NCBI GenBank assembly: GCA_036489775.1 | Contig: DASXFC010000070.1 | Coordinates: 1-64,000, forward strand | Direction: 5' to 3' | From: Bog-473 sp036489775 | GTDB taxonomy: Bacteria > Actinomycetota > Acidimicrobiia > Acidimicrobiales > RAAP-2 | Length of the DNA stretch: 64,000 nucleotides | In this document: piece after piece, positions 42,508-50,675 of the stretch | Layout of the letters: every line of letters begins with the position of its first letter | Position numbering within the stretch: the stretch's first letter is position 1 | Translations under genes and position numbers: made by a program | Notes under the pieces: model-generated | Told to the model about the DNA's origin: nothing | What the model saw: the letters and a program-made list of their open reading frames with translations, nothing else | Database searches by the model: none

Positions 42508-43242
42508 TCAGTCGTCGAGCGCTAAGCAGCCGCTTACCGCAGCTTCGGCAGCCAATCGAGCAGCCATGGAAGTCTCATGACCCAACCGCTCCAGGTTGGA
42601 CCGGATCACTGGATCCTTTAGCAGGATGGACAGGGCTTCGGGGTCGCCCGATCCGTCTTGATTGGTGGCAGCCAGCACCCGTTCGTCCAGCAGGCCGTCA
42701 CACCAGCGGTCGCCGATGCACCGGTAGATTGCCCATGGCACCTGGCGGGACTGGCACATCCCGGCCACCGCGGCCGACTCCATGTCGACGGCCAGGCTGC
42801 CTTCGGCCAGGAATTGCTGACTCAGATCGTGGTCGAGCACGGCCTCCGCCATGGTCATCAGAGTCCCGCGCACATGGAACGGGCCCGGAGGCCGGTGGGC
42901 ATAGGCCACCCCGGTCGCGTGCTCAATGACGGTCTTGGGGATCACCAGCGTTCCTACCTCTACGGCCGGGTCCAGCCCCCCGCAGATCCCGACGCTCATG
43001 ACCTGTTCGATCGTGCGGTGCCCAGGGTGGCTCTCGTCCAACAAGTCACCCAGCGCGCCCCGGGTCAAGGCTGGACCCATGCCGGTATGGATGGCCGTCA
43101 CGTCCGATCCGCCGAGTCGGCCGATCCATGCCTGAGTCGGATCCTCGCCCACCGGCTGAAGCCCGAAGGCCTTGGTGATGGCATCCATCTCGAGTGGCAT
43201 GGGCGCCAGCACCACCACGTGGCGAACGGCCGCCCCGTTCAT
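42508..43242 (-). CDS. phosphorylase-superfamily nucleosidase (MTA/SAH nucleosidase or futalosine hydrolase-like)
   Basis: This 244-aa protein starts at ATG 43242, sharing one base with the stop of plsC (TGATG). The PNP/UDP-like fold shows VVLAPMPLEMDAITKAFGL at the N-terminus, GMGPALTRGAL, SVGICGGLDPAVEVGTLVIP and the purine/ribose recognition motif VDMESAAVAG. It should cleave an N-glycosidic bond of an adenosine-type compound. MTA/SAH recycling, futalosine hydrolysis and the hopanoid-associated nucleosidase cannot be separated here. Confidence 0.78.
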   Translation of the reverse strand: MNGAAVRHVVVLAPMPLEMDAITKAFGLQPVGEDPTQAWIGRLGGSDVTAIHTGMGPALTRGALGDLLDESHPGHRTIEQVMSVGICGGLDPAVEVGTLVIPKTVIEHATGVAYAHRPPGPFHVRGTLMTMAEAVLDHDLSQQFLAEGSLAVDMESAAVAGMCQSRQVPWAIYRCIGDRWCDGLLDERVLAATNQDGSGDPEALSILLKDPVIRSNLERLGHETSMAARLAAEAAVSGCLALDD

Positions 43243-43973
43243 CAATAGCGGTCCGTCTTGGCTTTGGCCTCGTCGTAGACCTTCTGCAAGCGCCCCACCA
43301 GTTCCTCGGTGGCGGCATGGACGGCCGTGCGCGAGACCCGTCCCCCACCGGTCCGGGCCGGCGCGGCCATGGCTTCGCCGATGACGATCTGAATGGTGTA
43401 CGGCTTGGGCAGCGTCTTGCCCACCGGCATGGCCAGGTCCGACCCGCCGATCCCGATGGGGACGATCGGTGCCCCGGTGCGGGCCGACAGGAACGCGGCG
43501 CCTTCCATCAGGTCCTCGATCACCGGGCCCGACCGCCGGGTGCCCTCGGGAAAGAGCACCAGCACCTGCCCCTGCGAGAGCACCTCCTCGGCGCGCTGGA
43601 GCGCTTCGCGGTCGGCCGACTCCCGGTGCACCGGGAAGGCCCCGACCGAGAGCAACCACTTGCCCAGCAGCTTGTGCTCCCACATGGAGTCCTTGGTCAT
43701 GAAAAAGAGCTTGCGCTTGGTACAGAAAGAGGTGAACCCGAAGTCGGCGAAGGAACGGTGCACCGGAGCCAGGATCACCGGCCCGGTCGCCGGCACGTTC
43801 CCGAGCCCCACCACCTTTGGGCGGAACAGGCTCCACATGAAGGCATTGAAGAACCCGCGCTCCGAGCGGTACAGAGCGGTGCGGGCCGGCTCGACGGCGA
43901 ACTCCTTGTGCCGACCGGGGGCCGCGGCCAACCGCGCCTCTCCGCCTTCGTGTTCCGGCGTGCTCACAGCCAT
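43242..43973 (-). CDS. plsC: 1-acylglycerol-3-phosphate O-acyltransferase family protein
   Basis: This 243-aa protein has the acyltransferase HX4D motif HRSFAD at about residues 73-78, then FFMTKDSMW, the FPVHRE block and the FPEGTRR substrate motif, with IVPIGIGG closing the fold. It acylates lysophosphatidic acid or a related lysolipid at the membrane. It overlaps the end of aroA-cmk by 10 bp; cmk-plsC adjacency is common in bacteria, often followed by der, which is displaced here. Confidence 0.88.
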   Translation of the reverse strand: MAVSTPEHEGGEARLAAAPGRHKEFAVEPARTALYRSERGFFNAFMWSLFRPKVVGLGNVPATGPVILAPVHRSFADFGFTSFCTKRKLFFMTKDSMWEHKLLGKWLLSVGAFPVHRESADREALQRAEEVLSQGQVLVLFPEGTRRSGPVIEDLMEGAAFLSARTGAPIVPIGIGGSDLAMPVGKTLPKPYTIQIVIGEAMAAPARTGGGRVSRTAVHAATEELVGRLQKVYDEAKAKTDRY

Positions 43974-45946
43974 GACAGGACCTCCTCCACCACATCTTGT
44001 ACCTGATGCCCGGTCGTATCGAGGAGATGGGCGTCGTCGGCCATCATCAGGGGGGATACCGCCCGGTTTGAATCGATGCGATCCCGCCGGGCCACCCCGT
44101 CAGCCGACTCGTCAGAACGGCGCCGGGCCCGTTCCTCGGGTGATGCGGTCAGGTAGACCTTGAGCGTCGCATCGGGAAAGACCACCGTCCCGATGTCCCG
44201 GCCCTCGACCACGCCGCCACCGTGCCGGAAGGCCCAGGCCCGCTGGCGATCCACCAGGGCCAGCCGCACCTCGGCATTGGCCGCCACCAGGGAGACGGCC
44301 TGACCCACCTCGGCTGACCGGATCAGATGGGTGACGTCGTAGCCGTCGATCACGACCCGCTCGCCCACCTCGATCTCGGCATCGGCCACCAGCGCGGCCA
44401 CCCCCACCAAGTCATCGGGCGCCACCCCGTCGCGCAGGGCCAGTGCGGTCACGGCGCGGTACATGGCGCCGGTGTCCAGCCGCTCCACCCCGAGGTGTGC
44501 GGCCACGGCCTTTGACACGGTCGACTTCCCTGCACCGGCCGGACCGTCGATGGCCACCACCAGCGCTCGAGGTTGCTCGGCCTCGGGCGCCGATGCCGTC
44601 AACGACCGCAGGTCGTGGGCGAAGCCGGGGTAGCTGGTGGCCGAGGCATCGAACCCACTCAACATCGAGTGCGCTCCCGCCGGGACAGCCAATGCGGCCA
44701 CCGCGGCCGCCATCGCCATCCGGTGGTCGCCCTGGCTGTCGACCCGGGCCGCCCGCAGCCGGCCCGAAGGCCCGACGCCGGTGATCGAGAGGGTGTCGCC
44801 TTCGGCCCAAGCGGTGGCCCCAAAGGCCTGCACCATGTCGATGACCGCCGCCAACCGGTCCACTTCCTTCACCCGCAGCTCGCCCACGTCGCTGAAGACC
44901 GTGGTGCCCTCGGCCACCGCGGCCGCCACCGCCAGGATCGGCACCTCGTCGACCGAAGGGATCTCGGCCGCGTGGACCGCGGTCGCCCGCAGCGGCCCGG
45001 CCGACGCCGTGATGGTCACCGTCCCCGGCCCATCGGGCGTCATGGTGACCCGGCCCCCCATGCGTTGGAGCACCGAGACGAAGCCCAGGCGGGCCGGCCC
45101 GCTGTAGACCTCGCTGACCGAGACCTGGCTGCCCGGCACCACGCACCCGGCCACCACGAAGAAGGCGGATGCCGACGGATCACCAGGCACCGTCCGCTCC
45201 ACCGGCCGCACCGGGCCAGGCTGCACGGTGACGATGCGGCCCTCGCCCCACGGCTCGACCACCAGGTCGACCCCGGCCTCGAGCAGCATCTCCTCGGTAT
45301 GGGTGCGGGTGGTCACCGCTTCCCGGACCGTGGTCGCCCCCGACGCCGACAGGCCGGCCAACAAGATGGCTGACTTCACCTGCGCGCTGGGGACCTTCGA
45401 AGTCCAGTCGATGCCGTGCAAGGCCCCACCACGCACACGGAGCGGCGGGGTGCAACGAGTCCCGTGCCCGGTCACCGAGGCGCCCATCTCCGCCAACGGC
45501 TCGGCCACCCGGTCCATCGGCCGCGCCGACAACGAGGCATCCCCGATCAACGCGGTCTCCCAATCGAACCCGGCCACCAGGCCGGTCAGTAGGCGCATCG
45601 AGGTGCCCGAGTTCCCGCAGTCGAGCGGCCCGGCCGGGGCATGCAAGCGATCCCGCCCCCCCTGCATCACCACCGCGCCATCGGCCCGCCGTTCCACCCC
45701 GGCACCCATGGCCTCCATGGCGGCCAGCGAGGCTGCCACATCCGCCCCGTCGGACAGTCCCCAGATGACCGACTCCCCCTCGGCCAGCCCGCCGAAGAGC
45801 ACCGACCGGTGCGAGATCGACTTCTCCCCCGGCGTGCGGACGGTGCCCCGGCAGGTCACCCCACCCGTGACGGTCAGGATCCGGGGCACCCCTTCAAGTC
45901 CGCCGCGTCCGCCGCGGCCGACGCCACCGACCACACCCGAACTCAC
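43964..45946 (-). CDS. aroA-cmk: fused EPSP synthase / cytidylate kinase
   Basis: I start this 660-aa protein at GTG 45946, which overlaps the tyrA stop (GTGA). Residues about 23-450 are EPSP synthase: TPGEKSISHRSVLF, GNSGTSMRLLTGL, the S-A-Q-V-K-S-A-I-L-L-A-G block, VDEVPILAVAAA and the late DSQGDHRMAMA. Residues 461-660 are CMP kinase: P-loop AIDGPAGAGKST, LDTGAMYRAVT, and VEGRDIGTVVFPDA. One polypeptide thus serves the shikimate pathway and pyrimidine nucleotide recycling. The longer open frame upstream is antisense-type read-through of tyrA. Confidence 0.92.
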   Translation of the reverse strand: MSSGVVGGVGRGGRGGLEGVPRILTVTGGVTCRGTVRTPGEKSISHRSVLFGGLAEGESVIWGLSDGADVAASLAAMEAMGAGVERRADGAVVMQGGRDRLHAPAGPLDCGNSGTSMRLLTGLVAGFDWETALIGDASLSARPMDRVAEPLAEMGASVTGHGTRCTPPLRVRGGALHGIDWTSKVPSAQVKSAILLAGLSASGATTVREAVTTRTHTEEMLLEAGVDLVVEPWGEGRIVTVQPGPVRPVERTVPGDPSASAFFVVAGCVVPGSQVSVSEVYSGPARLGFVSVLQRMGGRVTMTPDGPGTVTITASAGPLRATAVHAAEIPSVDEVPILAVAAAVAEGTTVFSDVGELRVKEVDRLAAVIDMVQAFGATAWAEGDTLSITGVGPSGRLRAARVDSQGDHRMAMAAAVAALAVPAGAHSMLSGFDASATSYPGFAHDLRSLTASAPEAEQPRALVVAIDGPAGAGKSTVSKAVAAHLGVERLDTGAMYRAVTALALRDGVAPDDLVGVAALVADAEIEVGERVVIDGYDVTHLIRSAEVGQAVSLVAANAEVRLALVDRQRAWAFRHGGGVVEGRDIGTVVFPDATLKVYLTASPEERARRRSDESADGVARRDRIDSNRAVSPLMMADDAHLLDTTGHQVQDVVEEVLSWL

Positions 45947-47037
45947 GACAGCTGCTCTGCCCGGCCGCGGTATCCCTTGGCGTTGATCGCCTCGGCCAAG
46001 GTCGCAGCCTGCGCGTTGTCCACCACCAGAATCAACACACCCCGGGGACCCTCGGCTGAGTGCGCGATCTCGATGTCGTAGATGCTGATCCCGGCGTTGG
46101 CGGCCAGCGCGGTGATCTCGGCCAGGACGCCTTGGCGGTCGGGCACCGGAATCCGCAATTCGGCCAGGTGCTCGGGCCGCACCACCCGGGCTGGCAAGTT
46201 GCGCCGAGCCAGGCTGGCGTGATTCAGCACATCGAGCAGGCCGTCGCGGTCCTGCCCGGCCACCCGGTCCCGCATCAGCGTGAGCTCGGCCACCAAACCG
46301 TCCAATGCGCCGACGATGGCCGCCGAGTTCTCGGCGCAGATATCGGGCCAGATCCCCGGATGCCCCGCCGCCACTCTGGTCATGTCGCGGAACCCACCGG
46401 CGGCCAGCCGCAGCAAGGCCGCATCCTGTTCGGCCCCGGCTGAAGCCGCATTCATCAAGGTGGCGGCCACCAGGTGAGGGACGTGCGACACCATGGCGAC
46501 CAGCCGATCGTGGTCGGCGGCCGACAGCACCAGCACGTCCGCCCCCAACGAGCTCACCACGCCACTCAGCCGGTCGAAGGCCTCCAGGTCGGTGATCGCC
46601 GTGGGCGTCAAGACCCAGACCGCGCCGGCGAAGAGATCCGGATCGGCTCCGCCGAGACCAATCTGTTCGGACCCGGCCATGGGGTGACCACCGATGAAGC
46701 GGGGGTGATCGGCCGACTCGGCAATGGCCGACTTCACCCCGCACACGTCGGTCACCACGGCATCGGGCCGGCGGGCCGTGTCCTCGAGTACCGATCGAAC
46801 CACGTCGCTCACCGTCGAGGCTGGCGTCGCCACGAAGATGACCTCCGCCCCAAGGTCGTCCCCGAGCGCGTCCACCACACCGGCAGCCAAGGCCTCCTCG
46901 GCCCGCTCGGCGTCGGCATCGAGCCCTGACACGTGCCAACCCCGCTCCCGCAGGGCCAGCGCGATGGAACCGCCGATCAGCCCCGTCCCCACCACCAGCG
47001 CCCGGGGCTGCGGCGCCTCCTCAGCTGGGGAGGTCAT
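45943..47037 (-). CDS. tyrA: prephenate dehydrogenase with C-terminal ACT domain
   Basis: This 364-aa protein has an NAD-binding GTGLIGGSIALALRERG at the N-terminus, VTDVCGVKSAIAE, the substrate-loop GGHPMAGSEQIGL, and HDRLVAMVSHVPHL with the catalytic His. A C-terminal ACT domain (about 292-364, LRIPVPDRQGVLAEITALAANAGI) suggests feedback control by tyrosine. It lies between aroH (17-bp overlap) and aroA-cmk, forming an aromatic amino acid operon. Confidence 0.94.
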   Translation of the reverse strand: MTSPAEEAPQPRALVVGTGLIGGSIALALRERGWHVSGLDADAERAEEALAAGVVDALGDDLGAEVIFVATPASTVSDVVRSVLEDTARRPDAVVTDVCGVKSAIAESADHPRFIGGHPMAGSEQIGLGGADPDLFAGAVWVLTPTAITDLEAFDRLSGVVSSLGADVLVLSAADHDRLVAMVSHVPHLVAATLMNAASAGAEQDAALLRLAAGGFRDMTRVAAGHPGIWPDICAENSAAIVGALDGLVAELTLMRDRVAGQDRDGLLDVLNHASLARRNLPARVVRPEHLAELRIPVPDRQGVLAEITALAANAGISIYDIEIAHSAEGPRGVLILVVDNAQAATLAEAINAKGYRGRAEQLS

Positions 47038-47395
47038 CGCGGAGCCCTTGGGCGCCGTGCAGGTAGACGTGATGGATCTCGTCGCGCGACCGGGCGGTGT
47101 AGACGTGCAGCAGGACTCGGATGCACAGGGGCATGGACCCCGGGACGGCGATCTCGGCCGCGCAGAGCAGAGGCACGGCGCCGAAGCCGATCTCGCGAAT
47201 GGCGGTGGCCGGGAAGATGCTGGTCACGTCGCCGGTGGCGGTGAACAGGGCGCTGACGATGTCGTCCTCAGTCAACCCGTTGCGCTCCATGATGGTGCGC
47301 ATCAGCTCCTGCGACCGCGCCGTGACCTGCTCGGCGGTGTCACCGTCGACCGTCGTCGCTCCGCGCAGGCCCCTGACCATGAGAGTTCCGGGCAT
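47021..47395 (-). CDS. aroH: AroH-type chorismate mutase
   Basis: This 124-aa protein has the AroH trimeric fold: MVRGLRGATTVDGDTAEQV with the catalytic Arg, the FTATGDVTSIFPA loop, and CAAEIAVPGSMPLCIRVL with the catalytic Glu and Arg. It converts chorismate to prephenate, the tyrA substrate encoded next. An internal ATG (47380) matches the usual family start and is an equally good alternative. Confidence 0.93.
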   Translation of the reverse strand: MPGTLMVRGLRGATTVDGDTAEQVTARSQELMRTIMERNGLTEDDIVSALFTATGDVTSIFPATAIREIGFGAVPLLCAAEIAVPGSMPLCIRVLLHVYTARSRDEIHHVYLHGAQGLRDDLPS

Positions 47396-47406
47396 GGCGA
47401 GTCATG

Positions 47407-48198
47407 CTACCGGCCCCATCCCGTACCCTCAGCGCCCTGACCAGGACCATCAGAGGGGCTCAGATCGCACCACGGCCCGGCCCAATGGGCATGGACCAGG
47501 AACTCAATGGCACCGTGTCGTCCCAGGGCGGGTGACCGCATCGTCTGGCTCACCATCCAGCCGGCGGCCTCCATCCCACCGACCGCCCGCTCGAGCGCCG
47601 CCGTCAGCACCACCTCAGTGTCGGGTGGTCGCGCCAGGCCCAACTCGAACATGGGTTTGACCAAGGCGACCAACCGGGCCTCGCCGCCGAGATCCACCGA
47701 TCGGCTCACCTGCGGGATGGCCGTCGCCAGCGATACATAGCTGACATCGATCGTGACCAGGCCGAGTACGTCGGGCACCACGTCCCGCGAAAGATCGCCG
47801 AGGTTGGTCCGCTCCAGGTTGATCACCCGCCGGTCCTGGCGCAGTGAGCCGAGCAGCTGGCCGTGTCCGGCATCGACGGCGTAGACCCGTGCGACACCCC
47901 ACGCCAGCAGCTCCGCCGTGAAACCACCGGTCGAGGCGCCCACATCGAGAGCGACCGCCCCGGCGGTCGGCCCGCCGAAGGCCTCGAAAGCGGCTCGCAG
48001 CTTGGGCGCGCCGCGGGGCGAGCCGGGACGGGCCACGCTCAGGGCGCTGTCGCGCCGGACCAGACCGCGTGGGTTGGTCATGACGGCGCCATCCACTCGG
48101 ATGGCACCAGCGGCAATGGCCGCCACCGGGTCGGTGATGTGAGGGTGCTCGTTTTGCAGCCGGTCGACGAGCGCGACGAAACGTCGCGGCGAGGGCAA
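47407..48198 (-). CDS. TlyA-like S4/FtsJ methyltransferase paralogue
   Basis: This 263-aa protein starts at TTG 48198 behind a clear GGAGGAG. An N-terminal S4-like region (ALVDRLQNEHPHITDPVAAIAAGAIRVDG) is followed by the FtsJ/TlyA core: VALDVGASTGGFTAELL, VYAVDAGHGQLLGSLRQD, NLERTNLGDL and LVALVKPMFELG. A second, canonical tlyA lies at 58581. This copy lacks the usual start of the S4 domain (R-R-L-D) and may modify a different RNA. Confidence 0.8.
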   Translation of the reverse strand: MPSPRRFVALVDRLQNEHPHITDPVAAIAAGAIRVDGAVMTNPRGLVRRDSALSVARPGSPRGAPKLRAAFEAFGGPTAGAVALDVGASTGGFTAELLAWGVARVYAVDAGHGQLLGSLRQDRRVINLERTNLGDLSRDVVPDVLGLVTIDVSYVSLATAIPQVSRSVDLGGEARLVALVKPMFELGLARPPDTEVVLTAALERAVGGMEAAGWMVSQTMRSPALGRHGAIEFLVHAHWAGPWCDLSPSDGPGQGAEGTGWGR

Positions 48199-48418
48199 GG
48201 GACTCCTCCTTGGATCCGCAGGTCGGTAGGGAGGTGCGGATGCCGGAGGAGACCGGGCGCGGGCGCGACGAACACGGACCGGAAATTCCGGCCACCGTGT
48301 TAGCGGTTTAGGGTCGTGTCAGACCTAACGGAAGGGTCGCATCCGTCCCCCAGTCTTCACCGATGAGAGGGCGGCTTCAAGCGGGCCTGGGAGGGGGAAG
48401 TAGTCAGCCCCGACAGGC
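48199..48418. other. intergenic region with an imperfect hairpin
   Basis: This 220-bp region lies between rluB and the tlyA paralogue. It contains the Shine-Dalgarno of the latter and an imperfect stem (TTAGGGTC at 48308-48315 with GACCTAA at 48322-48328, 6-nt loop). There is no U-run, so a terminator is unproven. No tRNA or convincing ORF is seen. Confidence 0.35.
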
Positions 48419-49150
48419 TCAGGCCGAGACGGGCCGGATCGGGCTGGCCGCGGCGGCCAGCGCCTGCACTTCCTTCTCCCCCAGCTCCCGCCAGCGTCCC
48501 GGTGCCAATGCGGTGTCACGCAAGGGCCCGATCCGAGTACGCACCAGCCGGCGCACCGGGTGGCCGACCGCCTCGCACATGCGACGGACCTGGCGGTTCC
48601 GGCCCTCATGGATGACCAGACGTAAGAGACCTGGGCCGAGCACACCCACCTCGGCCGGTGCCGTCACGCCATCCTCGAGTTCGACTCCCTGCCGTAGCTG
48701 CCGCAAGGCACCGGCCGATGGCGTCCCCCCGGCTACGTCGGCCACGTACTCCTTGGGCACGCCCCGGCTGGGGTGGGCCAGCAACTGGGCCAGCGCGCCG
48801 TCGTTGGTCAGGATGAGCAAGCCCTCGGTATCGAGGTCGAGCCGCCCCACTGGAAAGACCCGCGGTTCGGTGGGCACCAGGTCCAGCACGGTGCGGCGGC
48901 CCTGGGGATCCGCCGCCGTGGTGATCACGCCGGTCGGCTTGTTCAACAGGTAGTAGACGAGGTCAGGCGCTACCGGCAGCAGCACACCATCGACCTCCAC
49001 CCGCGCCGTCGACACGTCGACCCGGCGGCCCAGATCGGCTACCTCCCCATTGACGGTCACCCGCCTCGCTGCGATCAGTTCCTCGCAGGCCCGCCGGGAT
49101 CCGAGGCCGGCTCGGGCCAAGACCTTTTGAAGACGTTCGCCCTGGGCCAG
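48419..49150 (-). CDS. rluB: 23S rRNA pseudouridine synthase (RsuA/RluB family)
   Basis: The protein has an N-terminal S4 domain (RLQKVLARAGLGSRRACEEL) and the synthase core with YYLLNKPTGVITTAADPQGRRTVLDLVP. The catalytic Asp lies in GRLDLDTEGLLILTNDG, and IHEGRNRQVRRMCEAVG follows. The S4 domain begins before any ATG, GTG or TTG: conserved residues run in frame back to a CTG at 49150, so I take CTG as the likely start (243 aa). A TTG at 49120 would truncate the S4 domain. It lies downstream of scpAB, as in M. tuberculosis. Confidence 0.9.
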   Translation of the reverse strand: MAQGERLQKVLARAGLGSRRACEELIAARRVTVNGEVADLGRRVDVSTARVEVDGVLLPVAPDLVYYLLNKPTGVITTAADPQGRRTVLDLVPTEPRVFPVGRLDLDTEGLLILTNDGALAQLLAHPSRGVPKEYVADVAGGTPSAGALRQLRQGVELEDGVTAPAEVGVLGPGLLRLVIHEGRNRQVRRMCEAVGHPVRRLVRTRIGPLRDTALAPGRWRELGEKEVQALAAAASPIRPVSA

Positions 49151-49166
49151 GCCGTCTGACCCGGGC

Positions 49167-49772
49167 TCACCCGTCGTCGGAACCCGCCTCCAGGCCGATG
49201 CCGAGCGAAGCCTGCAGGTCCAGCTCCATCTCCCCCGCCACTTCAGGGCCGGGCAGGAAATCCTCGACCGGTGGCAGCTGGGCCAGGGAATCGAGTCCCA
49301 GCCGTTCCAAGAACAGATCCGTGGTGGCGAAGAGTGCCGGTTGGCCCGGGCCCTCGGCTCGGCCCACCACTTCGATGTAGCCCCGCTGTTCGAGCAACCG
49401 CGTCACGCCGTCGACGTTGACGCCGCGCAGAGCTGAGATCTGACCCCGAGAGACCGGCTGGCGGTAGGCCACGATGGCCAGCGTCTCCAGTGCCGCCGTC
49501 GAGAGGCGGGTCGACACGTCGCGGTTGGCGAAGCGCTCCACGTACGGCGCCAGGTCGGGGTGGGTCTGCAGACGGACCGCGCCAGCGATGCGGGCCAACA
49601 CGAAGCCCCGTCGTTGCAACTGGTAACCAGCAGCCAAGGCATCGAGCGCTTCTTCGATCCGCTCGTTCGGCTCCTCCAGCAATTCGGCCAGAAGTCCGGC
49701 TGAAAGCGGCTCGACCGCGACCAGCAGCACCGCCTCGATAGCCCGGTGCAGCTCATCGGTCTCCATGTCCAC
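49167..49772 (-). CDS. scpB: segregation and condensation protein B
   Basis: This 201-aa protein has the two winged-helix domains of ScpB: LHRAIEAVLLVAVEPLSAGLLAELL, RGFVLARIAGAVRLQTHPDLAPYV, ALETLAIVAYRQPVSRGQISALRGVNVDGV and a YIEVVGRAEGPGQPALFATT beta-wing. It binds ScpA and SMC in chromosome condensation. It lies within 1 bp of scpA. Confidence 0.95.
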   Translation of the reverse strand: MDMETDELHRAIEAVLLVAVEPLSAGLLAELLEEPNERIEEALDALAAGYQLQRRGFVLARIAGAVRLQTHPDLAPYVERFANRDVSTRLSTAALETLAIVAYRQPVSRGQISALRGVNVDGVTRLLEQRGYIEVVGRAEGPGQPALFATTDLFLERLGLDSLAQLPPVEDFLPGPEVAGEMELDLQASLGIGLEAGSDDG

Positions 49773-50582
49773 TCACCCTTCGTAGTCGTCGATGGCGTAG
49801 CCGTCGAGTTCAGCCAAACCCCGCCCGCTCTCCGTGAGGGCCACGTCATCCACCTTGAGCCAGTCGATCCGCAGGTCACCGAAGGTGGCGCCCTGCCCCA
49901 GCGAGACCCGGCCCATCTTGCACAGCTCGAGCAGGGCCAGGAAGTGCACGATCACATCCATCCGGGTCGGGCAATCACGGACCAGCTCCCGGAAGGAATT
50001 CACCTGCTGACTCAGTTCACGTCGGACCAGATCGGCCACCGTCTCGGAGACCGTCACCGTGTCCACCGTGACGTGCCACAGATCGACCCGGGGCGCCGGA
50101 CGCTCGGCCGAGCCCTTCAGGTAGGCGGCAAACATGTCCTCCGGGGCGATCCCGGCCAGCAGATCGGGCGCATGGACCAGAAAGCCCTCGTCGAGCCCCA
50201 CCTCACGGGGGATGGAGCGTGACGCCTGCTCGGCCAGGCCGACGAACACGTCGGCCAGGGCGGCGTAGGCCCGGCACTCGAGCAGCCGTGCCAGTAGGAG
50301 ATCCCTCTCCTCCCAGCCGTAGAGCTCGTCCTCGTCCTCGACCATCTCGCGACCGGGCAGCAGCTTCTGGGACTTGAGCTCGATCAGGATGGAGGCCACC
50401 AACAGGAACTCCGACAGCTGGTTGAAGTCGATCTGCTCACGCTGGTCGACCAGGACCCGGACGAACTCGTCGACCAACGGGAGAAGGGGAATGTCGAGCA
50501 CATCCACCTCGTGCGAGGAGACCAGGTGGAGCAACAGGTCGATCGGCCCTTCAAAGACCGGGGTGGACACGGCGTAGGCCAT
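49773..50582 (-). CDS. scpA: segregation and condensation protein A (kleisin)
   Basis: I start this 269-aa protein at ATG 50582; the earlier in-frame region is not conserved. The kleisin N-terminus VFEGPIDLLLHLVSSHEVDVLDIPL is followed by NQLSEFLLVASILIELKSQKLLP and the C-terminal winged helix (MDVIVHFLALLELCKMGRVSLGQ). It bridges SMC heads with ScpB. It is divergent from trpS with a 93-bp gap. Confidence 0.95.
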   Translation of the reverse strand: MAYAVSTPVFEGPIDLLLHLVSSHEVDVLDIPLLPLVDEFVRVLVDQREQIDFNQLSEFLLVASILIELKSQKLLPGREMVEDEDELYGWEERDLLLARLLECRAYAALADVFVGLAEQASRSIPREVGLDEGFLVHAPDLLAGIAPEDMFAAYLKGSAERPAPRVDLWHVTVDTVTVSETVADLVRRELSQQVNSFRELVRDCPTRMDVIVHFLALLELCKMGRVSLGQGATFGDLRIDWLKVDDVALTESGRGLAELDGYAIDDYEG

Positions 50583-50675
50583 CGCTGCGACGATACCGAA
50601 ACCCTCGAGGCCTCCCGGACACCCTCCGGATCGGCCCAGGCCAGCCGTCCAGAACGGCCGATGTCCCCGCCTACC

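Noticed and set aside
42508..43995. 495-codon version of the nucleosidase gene
   Set aside because: The N-terminal 250 codons are an out-of-frame reading of plsC; ATG 43242 starts the nucleosidase fold.
45947..46939. Long N-terminal extension of aroA-cmk
   Set aside because: It is a Gly/Arg-rich reading of tyrA in another frame; GTG 45946 overlaps the tyrA stop and precedes the EPSP synthase start.
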